Part shown: one piece after another, positions 37,402-44,292 of the stretch
Numbering within the stretch: the stretch's first letter is position 1
Layout: each line of letters starts with the position of its first letter
Assembly (NCBI RefSeq): GCF_014268615.1
Contig: NZ_JABWQV010000017.1
Location: 1 to 50,150 of the forward strand
Length of the DNA: 50,150 nucleotides
Source of the DNA: Pseudomonas tehranensis
GTDB taxonomy: Bacteria > Pseudomonadota > Gammaproteobacteria > Pseudomonadales > Pseudomonadaceae
Direction of reading: 5' to 3'
Notes under the pieces: model-generated
The model's input: only the letters and a program-made list of their open reading frames with translations
Database searches by the model: none
What the model was told of the DNA's origin: nothing
Position numbers and translations under genes: made by a program

Positions 37402-39300
37402 TCAGGAAACCTGGACCCTACGCTTCTCCGCCACCCAACTGCGCCCGTACAACACCACAATCGCCGCGATCGCCACCACTTGGGCGGCCAAGGAATAAGC
37501 ATCGGCATGAATGCCCAGCCAATCGAAATCGAAGAACGCCACCGGACGGGTTCCGAAAATCCCGGCCTCCTGCAGCGCCTTCACGCCATGACCGGCGAAA
37601 ACCACCGACAGCGCGCAAAGCAGGCCGGCATTGATGCTGAAAAACAACGCCAGAGGCAGTTTCGCCGAGCCGCGCAGAATCACCCAGGCCAACCCGACCA
37701 ACAGCACCAGCGCCGTGGCACCGCCCGCCAACACGGCATCATGCCCGGCGGGGCCGGCTTGCAGCCACAGGGTTTCGTAGAACAGGATCACTTCGAACAG
37801 CTCGCGATAGACCGAGAAAAACGCCAGGATCGCAAAACCGAAACGTCCGCCGCCGCCCACCAGACTGCTCTTGATGTAATCCTGCCAGGCCGCCGCGTGA
37901 CGCCGGTCGTGCATCCACACTCCCAGCCACAGCACCATCACGCTGGCGAACAATGCCGTTGCCCCTTCGAGCAATTCGCGCTGGGCGCCGCTGACGTCAA
38001 TCACATAGGCGGCCAGCCCCCAGGTCGCCAGGCCAGCCAGCAACGCCAGCCCCCAACCGACGTTGACGCTGCGAACCGCTGACTGTTGACCGGTATTGCG
38101 CAGGAACGCCAGGATCGCCGCCAGCACCAGAATCGCTTCCAGCCCTTCGCGCAACAGAATCAGCAAGCCCGAGATGTAGCTCAGCGACCAACTTAAACCG
38201 TCGCCACCCAGCAGACCCGCCGACTCCGTCAGCTTGGCCTTGGCCGCGTCCAGGCGCTGTACGGCCTGCTCGACCGGCAAGCCATCCTGCAAGGACTGAC
38301 GATAGGCCATCAGCGCCTTTTCAGTGTCCTTGCGCACATTGGCATCGACGTTATCCAGCGAACTTTCCACCAGTTCGAAGCCTTCCAGGTAAGCCGCTAC
38401 CGACAAGTCATAGGCTTGGTCGTGATCACCGGCGCGATACGCCGCGATGCTCTTGTCCAGGGTGCTGGCGGTGTAGTCGAGCAACTGCGCCGGGCCACGC
38501 TGCACCTGTGGCGGCTGGGCACGCTGGGCGCGAAAGGTGGCAGCCGCTTCAGGGCCCTGCGCCGCGAGGATTTCGGCCGGAGTCTGGCGCGCCAGATCAG
38601 CGAGGTTGAAGGTCTGTGCGCTTTTAGCGGTCGCCGGATCGGCGCTGAAGCTGGCGATGTACGTCGCCAGGTCCCAGCGTTGACGGTCGTCGAGCTGATC
38701 GGCGAAGGCCGGCATGTCGGTGCCTTCAACGCCCATGCCAAGCGTGTTGTAGATCGCGTAGAGACTCAGATGATCCAGCCGCGCCCCATCGCGCAGGTTG
38801 GCGGGCGCAGGCTCCAGGCCAACACCGGCGGGACCGTCGCCGGCTCCACTGTCACCGTGACACACCGAGCAATTCTGCGCATACAGTGGCGCTCCGCGGG
38901 CCGGGTCCGGGGTGATGACCGGCGCCTGACTGACCTCATACGCCACCGCCAGTCTGGCCCCCAGTTGCCGCGCCAGGCGGGCGACCTCATCGCCATCCTG
39001 ATGCTCGGAGATGGCGCTGCGCAAGGCGCCGACGCCTTGTGTCAGCTCTGCTTTCTCAGGTTTGGCTGGCAGCGCAACGATCAGCCCTTCCAGAAGCTGG
39101 GTAAATTCCAGTTGCTCACGGTATTCAGACTCGTCAACCACCTTGCCCGCCTGCACTGTCGCCGGATAATCCGCCCCAATGTAATCCAGTAAATGCAGCG
39201 CCTGGGGGGCGCCCTCAAGGGTCTCGGCCAACAGATTGGCGCTGCACAGGGCAAACAACGGCAGTGCAAGCCAGGCCAGAAAACGGTACGGGGCAGACAT
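37402..39300 (-). CDS. Cytochrome c-FTR1 iron permease fusion
   Basis: This 632-aa protein joins a periplasmic cytochrome c part to an FTR1-type iron permease. A signal peptide (cleavage near LLAE) is followed by a helical region, one class I haem site CSVCH (144-148) with a likely Met ligand in TDMPAF (196), another helical periplasmic region (230-370) and seven membrane helices from about 375. FTR1 iron motifs are REGLE (384-388), RELLE (441-445) and RELFE (499-503). The haem domain may oxidise Fe(II) so that the permease takes Fe(III), as multicopper partners do elsewhere. No partner oxidase gene is adjacent. Confidence 0.9.
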   Translation of the reverse strand: MSAPYRFLAWLALPLFALCSANLLAETLEGAPQALHLLDYIGADYPATVQAGKVVDESEYREQLEFTQLLEGLIVALPAKPEKAELTQGVGALRSAISEHQDGDEVARLARQLGARLAVAYEVSQAPVITPDPARGAPLYAQNCSVCHGDSGAGDGPAGVGLEPAPANLRDGARLDHLSLYAIYNTLGMGVEGTDMPAFADQLDDRQRWDLATYIASFSADPATAKSAQTFNLADLARQTPAEILAAQGPEAAATFRAQRAQPPQVQRGPAQLLDYTASTLDKSIAAYRAGDHDQAYDLSVAAYLEGFELVESSLDNVDANVRKDTEKALMAYRQSLQDGLPVEQAVQRLDAAKAKLTESAGLLGGDGLSWSLSYISGLLILLREGLEAILVLAAILAFLRNTGQQSAVRSVNVGWGLALLAGLATWGLAAYVIDVSGAQRELLEGATALFASVMVLWLGVWMHDRRHAAAWQDYIKSSLVGGGGRFGFAILAFFSVYRELFEVILFYETLWLQAGPAGHDAVLAGGATALVLLVGLAWVILRGSAKLPLALFFSINAGLLCALSVVFAGHGVKALQEAGIFGTRPVAFFDFDWLGIHADAYSLAAQVVAIAAIVVLYGRSWVAEKRRVQVS

Positions 39301-39450
39301 GAATGACTCTCAGTTGGAAATAAGAAGTAACACATTGTTCACTTCCAATGACCTGGGCTCAAGGGCTGATGTGTTTCAGGAGCAGATTTCATCGGATCTT
39401 CACGCTTTGGAAGTGATGTCACAAAAACTGCATTACGAGATTAAAAAGCC
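39301..39450. other. Intergenic region upstream of the FTR1 gene
   Basis: This is the first half of a 312-base divergent gap. It should hold the FTR1 promoter. AT-rich blocks occur near 39318-39340, but I find no convincing Fur box by eye (best match 8 of 14, overlapping the start codon). No short gene with a ribosome site is seen. Confidence 0.4.
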
Positions 39451-39479
39451 ATTACATAGCGAACGGCCATGTTTATAAT
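39451..39479 (+). promoter_or_regulatory. Sigma-70 promoter of the envelope lipoprotein operon
   Basis: ATTACA (39451-39456), a 17-base spacer and a perfect TATAAT (39474-39479) form a strong sigma-70 promoter facing the gene at 39613. The predicted transcript starts near 39486 and has a leader of about 127 bases. Confidence 0.7.
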
Positions 39480-39612
39480 CGCGCCGCCCTCTTATTGTTC
39501 GATGGCATAAAAGCTCCTCCGGTTATGAGGAACCGACAGCGCCCGGCGCTCGTCCGTGGATCGTCCCAGCCCGACCCGCCCCCCCGGCTGATACCTCAGG
39601 GAAGAAGTATTC

Positions 39613-41010
39613 ATGGCATCCCGTGCCGCTCTTTCGATCGCCCTCGGCGCGATCACCTTGTTGTCTGGCTGCTCTGCGTTTCGCAACTACGACAGCGAAT
39701 TGGCTCAGACCAATCAGCAACTGGCTTCCGGCAACGTCGACGCGGCGTTGACCCTGCTGGAGAAGAACAACACCAGCCAAGACAAAGACCTGCTGTATTT
39801 CTTCGAAAAAGGTGAGCTGTTGCGTGCCAAGGGCGATCTGCCCGGCAGCCAGGCGGCTTGGACCAGCGCTGACCAGCAAGTGGGCCAGTGGGAAGATGCG
39901 GTCAAGCTCGACACAGGCAAGTATCTCGCCCAGTTCGGCAGTTTTCTGGTCAACGATAAAGTTCGGCGCTACGAAGGCTATGACTACGAAAAGGTCATGC
40001 TCACCACGCAGATGGCCCTGAACCTGCTGGCCGTGAACGACTTCGACGGCGCGCGGATGCAGATCAAGAAAACCCACGAGCGCGAAGCGGTGATTGCCGA
40101 CCTGCGGGACAAGGAATACCTCAAGCGTGAGGAAGACGCCGAGAAGCAAGGGGTCAAGACCGAGTACAAGGACCTGCAGGGTTACCCGGTGGCCAGCCTC
40201 GACGCGCCGGAAGTGGTCAGCCTGAAAAACAGCTATCAGAGTGCGTTCAGCCATTACCTGGCCGGGTTCGTCTATGAAGCCTTGGGCGAAAAAGACCTGG
40301 CCGCGCCGGGCTATCGCAAAGCCGCCGAACTGCGTCCGAACACGCCTTTGCTGGAGCAGGCACTGATCAATCTCGACAAGCCTGCCGACAAGAAGGATGA
40401 AAGCGACATCCTGATTGTGGTGCAGAGCGGCCTGGCGCCGTCCCGGGACTCGATCCGCATTCCCCTGCCCTTGCCCATCAGCGGCAATGTAGTGATCACG
40501 CCACTTTCATTCCCCCTGATCAAGCCTGACACCTCCACTGCTACGTTCGCCCAAATCGGTGTCGACGGTCGTCAATTGGACCTGACCCAGCTCAACAGCA
40601 CCACAGCCATGTCCCGCCGCGCCCTGCGTGACGACATGCCCGGCATCATCCTGCGCACGACCGTGCGGGCGATCACCCGTGGCGTGGCGCAAAAACAGAT
40701 CAACGAAACCAACCCCCTGGCCGGCCTCGCGGTGGGCCTGACCTCGGCCGTGCTCGAAGGCGCGGACACCCGGACCTGGCGCACCCTGCCGGACTACACC
40801 CAGGTGGTGCGTCTGCGCCTGAAAAAAGGTGAACACCAGGTCACCTTGCCGAGTGCAGTAGGTGGTTCGGTGGTCAAGGTCACCGTCGATCAGCGCTACC
40901 AGGTCATCAGCCTGCGGGCGGTGGGCAATCAGGTCTTCGCCGGCGGCCTGGCCGCCCAAGTGATCCCAAGCACCCACCCGACCGCCGTCGCCAGCATCAA
41001 GCAACCTTAA
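39613..41010 (+). CDS. COG3014-type outer-membrane lipoprotein
   Basis: This 465-aa protein has a lipoprotein signal peptide with lipobox LLSGC at about residues 17-21, so it is probably anchored in the outer membrane facing the periplasm. The mature N-terminal half is helical and TPR-like (NYDSELAQTNQQLASGNVDAALTLLE and ALGEKDLAAPGYRKAAELRP). The C-terminal half is beta-rich (IPLPLPISGNVVITPLSFPL, HQVTLPSAVGGSVVKVTVDQ). It resembles the uncharacterised COG3014 family. It is the first gene of an operon with ycfL- and lpoB-like genes, and a perfect -10 box lies upstream. Its function is unknown; the context suggests peptidoglycan or outer-membrane assembly. Confidence 0.85.
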   Translation: MASRAALSIALGAITLLSGCSAFRNYDSELAQTNQQLASGNVDAALTLLEKNNTSQDKDLLYFFEKGELLRAKGDLPGSQAAWTSADQQVGQWEDAVKLDTGKYLAQFGSFLVNDKVRRYEGYDYEKVMLTTQMALNLLAVNDFDGARMQIKKTHEREAVIADLRDKEYLKREEDAEKQGVKTEYKDLQGYPVASLDAPEVVSLKNSYQSAFSHYLAGFVYEALGEKDLAAPGYRKAAELRPNTPLLEQALINLDKPADKKDESDILIVVQSGLAPSRDSIRIPLPLPISGNVVITPLSFPLIKPDTSTATFAQIGVDGRQLDLTQLNSTTAMSRRALRDDMPGIILRTTVRAITRGVAQKQINETNPLAGLAVGLTSAVLEGADTRTWRTLPDYTQVVRLRLKKGEHQVTLPSAVGGSVVKVTVDQRYQVISLRAVGNQVFAGGLAAQVIPSTHPTAVASIKQP

Positions 41011-41028
41011 GAACGGAGTCTTGTTCAA

Positions 41029-41400
41029 ATGCGTTTAAAACTGATCGCCGTCGGCGCCCTGGTCTTGCTGGCCGGTTGCGCCACCCCACCGCCGCCGGAG
41101 CCGGGCAGCGCCGCCAGCAAAGTCGTGGCCATGGGCAAACAGAAAAACATCGTGGTCGGCGCCATGCGCGTGGCGCGGGAAAACGGCTACCTGACCGTCA
41201 ATGTGCAGTTGAGCAACACCAGCTTCAACAACAAGACGATGTACTACCGCTTTGCCTGGCTGGGACCGGAAGGCTTTCCGGTTGCCGAGGAAGAAACCTG
41301 GAAAAGCCTGACGCTGTATGGCGAACAAACCAGTTTCCTGCCGGCCATCGCACCGACACCCAAGGCTGTGGATTTCCGATTGGAAATCAATACACCTTGA
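41029..41400 (+). CDS. YcfL-family (DUF1425) lipoprotein
   Basis: This 123-aa lipoprotein has lipobox LLAGC after MRLKLIAVGALVLLAG and a Pro-rich linker, followed by a small immunoglobulin-like beta domain (YLTVNVQLSNTSFNNKTMYYRFAWLGPEGF). In E. coli the related ycfL lies directly before lpoB, and the same order holds here. It lies 18 bases after the COG3014 gene. A role in the LpoB or PBP1b system is inferred from position only. Confidence 0.85.
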   Translation: MRLKLIAVGALVLLAGCATPPPPEPGSAASKVVAMGKQKNIVVGAMRVARENGYLTVNVQLSNTSFNNKTMYYRFAWLGPEGFPVAEEETWKSLTLYGEQTSFLPAIAPTPKAVDFRLEINTP

Positions 41401-41429
41401 GCCACGCACCGCTGGGCCATAGACGCTGA

Positions 41430-41562
41430 TGTAGGAGCTGACGAGTGCAACGAGGCTGCGATCTTGTCCTAGACAATTGAGTCGCAAGCGAAAAATCAAA
41501 AGATCGCAGCCTTCGGCAGCTCCTACAGTGCGCAGCCCAAAGGGGATAAATCCCCTCGCCAC
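41430..41562. repeat. Mosaic of two REP types inside the lipoprotein operon
   Basis: Bases 41430-41527 are a GTAGGAGCTG...CAGCTCCTAC REP with GATCGCAGCC cores and imperfect arms. It is followed within five bases by one arm of the TGTGGCGAGGGGATTTATCC type (41532-41562). It lies in the 197-base gap between the ycfL-type gene and lpoB and may split the operon's message into parts with different stability. Confidence 0.8.
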
Positions 41563-41597
41563 AAAAACCCTTTATGCAGCAATTTGAGAGTCCCCAC

Positions 41598-42185
41598 ATG
41601 TTCCTACGCATCTCTTCCCTCGCTCTGGCCGCCCTGCTGGTCAGCGGCTGCGCCAACAACTCTCCAGTCCTGGGCAACAAGAACATCAGCTACGGCGACA
41701 CCAAGGCCGTGGAAACCGTGACCAACGAATTCGGTTCTACCGACCTGCAAATGATCGCCGAATCCATGACCCGCTCCCTGGCCCAGTCCGGCATTTTGCA
41801 GGGCCGCCCGGTGGTTCAGGTCTATGACGTGAAGAACAAGACCAGCGAGTACATCGACACCCGCGAGATCACCACCAGCATCAAGACCCAATTGATGAAG
41901 ACCGGCGCGGCGCGGTTCGCCAGCGACAACAACGCCATGGACAGCCAGGTCGACCAGCTCAAGCTGCAAAACCAGAGCGGCCTGTACAAGAAAAGCACCG
42001 TGGCCAAGACCGGCAACATGATCGCCGCCAAATACCGCCTCGAAGGCTCCATCAGCTCGATCGTCAAGCGCAGCAGCGACTACAAGGACGTCTTCTACAA
42101 ATTCAGCCTGCAATTGATCGACGTCGAAAGCGGTCTGGCCGAGTGGATGGACGAGAAAGAAATCCGCAAGACCACGGAGCGCTAA
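41598..42185 (+). CDS. lpoB: LpoB-family penicillin-binding protein activator lipoprotein
   Basis: This 195-aa outer-membrane lipoprotein has lipobox LVSGC after MFLRISSLALAALLVSG. The mature part has the LpoB/CsgG-type alpha-beta fold (VETVTNEFGSTDLQMIAESMTRSLAQSG, YDVKNKTSEYIDTREITTSIKTQLMKTG, FSLQLIDVESGLAEWMDEKEI). In E. coli LpoB spans the periplasm to activate PBP1b; the long Pro-rich linker of E. coli LpoB is short here. The ATG at 41598 gives a clean signal peptide. It lies three bases before the next gene. Confidence 0.88.
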   Translation: MFLRISSLALAALLVSGCANNSPVLGNKNISYGDTKAVETVTNEFGSTDLQMIAESMTRSLAQSGILQGRPVVQVYDVKNKTSEYIDTREITTSIKTQLMKTGAARFASDNNAMDSQVDQLKLQNQSGLYKKSTVAKTGNMIAAKYRLEGSISSIVKRSSDYKDVFYKFSLQLIDVESGLAEWMDEKEIRKTTER

Positions 42186-42188
42186 GCC

Positions 42189-42932
42189 ATGCGCACATGG
42201 ATTGGCATCATGGCCCTGGCCTGCGCGTTCAGCGCGCAGGCGGCCCCGAAAGTCGCGGTCACTGACCTCGCGTACCAGCAACGGGTGGAGGAATACATCC
42301 ACATCGTTTCGGCCCAGAGTAACTTCCAGGCGAATCCTTACAGCGCCAGCGCTTCGTCGAGCTACGACGAGATGGAAGCCACCACCAGCTACATCGAGCA
42401 GGGCGAACTGCGCAAGTTCACCGGCGACATCAAGGGCGAAATCCTGCGCAGCGGGATGTTCCAGCTCGTGCAAGGCACACCCCACACCGCTTCGTCCACG
42501 GGCGACGTCTATGACGTGATCAAGCGAATCAAGGCCGGGCACTTCAAGGGCGCCGATTACGTGCTGTTCGGCACCGTATCGGACATCGACTTCACCCGCG
42601 ACATCAATGAACTGGCCAATACCAACAGCTACTCGGCCGTGCTCGCCTTGACCCTGGTGGCGGACTTCAGCCTGATCAACACCAAGACCTACGAAATCAC
42701 CTCGGCCTTCACCGCCATGGGTGAAGGCCAGGACACCAAGCTGCTGAACCACCGGGACGTACGCATTAACCTCAACCGCCCTAGGGTCGTGCGCGAGGTG
42801 TCCAAGGCCCTGGGTGAGGACGTAGCGCGGCAACTGAGCGAACAACTTGGCGGGCCTAACTACGAACAAGCCGGCGAGCCGGCGCCGCGCAACAACCTGC
42901 CACGGGATACCGCGCCGGTCATTTTGCGCTAA
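42189..42932 (+). CDS. Exported CsgG/LpoB-like protein
   Basis: This 247-aa protein has a Sec signal peptide (MRTWIGIMALACAFSAQA, cleavage before APKVAV) but no lipobox cysteine, so it is expected in the periplasm rather than anchored. The fold resembles LpoB/CsgG/FlgO-type domains (FTGDIKGEILRSGMFQLVQG, GADYVLFGTVSDIDF, ADFSLINTKTYEITSAF). It starts three bases after lpoB and looks like a diverged second copy. I do not know its function; a partner or soluble regulator of LpoB is possible. Confidence 0.8.
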   Translation: MRTWIGIMALACAFSAQAAPKVAVTDLAYQQRVEEYIHIVSAQSNFQANPYSASASSSYDEMEATTSYIEQGELRKFTGDIKGEILRSGMFQLVQGTPHTASSTGDVYDVIKRIKAGHFKGADYVLFGTVSDIDFTRDINELANTNSYSAVLALTLVADFSLINTKTYEITSAFTAMGEGQDTKLLNHRDVRINLNRPRVVREVSKALGEDVARQLSEQLGGPNYEQAGEPAPRNNLPRDTAPVILR

Positions 42933-42950
42933 GCGGTTCAGCGATTATTG

Positions 42951-42976
42951 TGTGGCGAGGGAATTTCCCCGCCACA
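42951..42976. repeat. Short REP hairpin after the lipoprotein operon
   Basis: TGTGGCGAGGGAATT and TTCCCCGCCACA form a compact hairpin of about 12 bp with a few central AT bases. It lies between the convergent operon end and the LysE-family gene. It may serve as a 3' end for both. Confidence 0.75.
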
Positions 42977-42990
42977 TCAGAACCGTCTGG

Positions 42991-43623
42991 TTACACCGAG
43001 GCTTTGCGAATCGTCGCCAGCAGCCCTGCCGCACCAATGAACAACCCGGCAAAGGTGCGGTTCATTCGACGTTGCTGTTTCGGAGTGCGCAGCAGGCGCA
43101 GGACTTTGGATGCCAGCCCGGTGTACCCGGCCATGACGATGAGGTCGACGCAAACCATCGTCACGCCCAGGATCAGGTATTGCTTGATCAGCGGGGCATG
43201 GGGGTCGATGAATTGAGGCAACACCGCAAGCATGAACACCAATGCCTTGGGGTTGCTGATGTTGACCAGAAAACCGCGAAACACCAGCGCCAGAGGCTTG
43301 CCGATAGGCCGCACGGCCGCGTCATCACTGAGATCGCCCGGGATGGCTCGCCACTGCTTGACGCCCAGATAAACCAGATAGGCCACACCAAACCATTTGA
43401 TCGCATAAAACGCGGTCGCCGATGCGGTGAGGATCGCGCCGACACCGGCGGCGACAATCACGATTTGCAACGCCAGGCCCAATTGCAGGCCCAGGGCATT
43501 CCAGTAGCCGCGCCAGAAACCGTATTGCAGACCGCTGGACATCGATGCGATGGCACCGGCGCCCGGCGAAAGACTGATCACCCAGCAAGCGGCGAAAAAC
43601 GCCAGCCATGTTTCCAGCAGCAT
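42991..43623 (-). CDS. LysE/RhtB-family amino-acid exporter
   Basis: This 210-aa inner-membrane exporter has the family start MLLETWLAFFAACWVISLSPG, the segment SPGAGAIASMSSGLQYGFWRG and KWFGVAYLVYLGVKQWR. Six helices are expected. The substrate (homoserine lactone, threonine, lysine or other) cannot be read from the sequence. It stands alone on the minus strand, convergent with the lipoprotein operon. Confidence 0.92.
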   Translation of the reverse strand: MLLETWLAFFAACWVISLSPGAGAIASMSSGLQYGFWRGYWNALGLQLGLALQIVIVAAGVGAILTASATAFYAIKWFGVAYLVYLGVKQWRAIPGDLSDDAAVRPIGKPLALVFRGFLVNISNPKALVFMLAVLPQFIDPHAPLIKQYLILGVTMVCVDLIVMAGYTGLASKVLRLLRTPKQQRRMNRTFAGLFIGAAGLLATIRKASV

Positions 43624-43710
43624 TGCACACCTCGGCTCAGATTCGTTGAAGTCACTAAGCTAATGCGCCGCCGGACGGTTGACCACAGATATTTAACAAT
43701 CGAGACCCGC

Positions 43711-44292
43711 TTACTCGACGAACCCGCCGACCGGAAACGCCTCGTTGCCGCGCCAGCGTCGAACTGAACGCTGGAAGAACAGGCTGTTGGGCACTTGCAC
43801 CATGGAACTGCCCGTGCCGAGCTCCTCGGGTTCGATCAGGGTGGTGTAAAGCAGGTTGATGGCCACCACCCGCCCCTTGATGCCGGGCTTGTCGGTGGAC
43901 TCCACCAGCTCAACCACATCGCCCAGACGAAACGGCCCGACGGTGTAGATCAGGATGGCGCACAACAGATTCGACAGCACGCTCCAGATGGCGAAGAACG
44001 CCACCGCCGCCACCGCGACGAACCCCGACAGCGCGGTCCACAGCACCGTGGCCGAGACGCCCAGGCGTTCAAGCACCACCAGCACCGCGCTGCCCATGAT
44101 CAGCCAGCGCAGCACACCCCGCAGGATGATCACCAACTGGGACGGTAATGGGTAGCGCTCGGCAAGACCCGTGAGGGCCCGCGCCACGCAACGCTGTGCG
44201 ATGTAGCCGGCCAACAGGATCAGCAGTATTTGCACACCGAGCCAGATCGGCTCGACCCACATGACGGGTATAGGCAGGGCCAAGGCTTCCAT
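43711..44292 (-). CDS. Short MscS-family mechanosensitive channel
   Basis: This 193-aa protein carries the MscS core only: about three to four N-terminal helices, the pore-helix region (AFFAIWSVLSNLLCAILI) and the beta domain (FRLGDVVELVEST, VVAINLLYTTLIEPE, VQVPNSLFFQRSV). It stops soon after that domain, so the C-terminal vestibule of E. coli MscS (286 aa) is missing. The ATG at 44292 overlaps the stop of the upstream ABC-F gene by one base, so it is translated by coupling. A role in osmotic release is the family function; the short form is common in pseudomonads. Confidence 0.88.
   Translation of the reverse strand: MEALALPIPVMWVEPIWLGVQILLILLAGYIAQRCVARALTGLAERYPLPSQLVIILRGVLRWLIMGSAVLVVLERLGVSATVLWTALSGFVAVAAVAFFAIWSVLSNLLCAILIYTVGPFRLGDVVELVESTDKPGIKGRVVAINLLYTTLIEPEELGTGSSMVQVPNSLFFQRSVRRWRGNEAFPVGGFVE

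Noticed and set aside
39301..39420. Possible Fur box before the cytochrome c-FTR1 gene
   Set aside because: The best match by eye is 8 of 14 and overlaps the start codon, no better than chance for such an AT-rich stretch.
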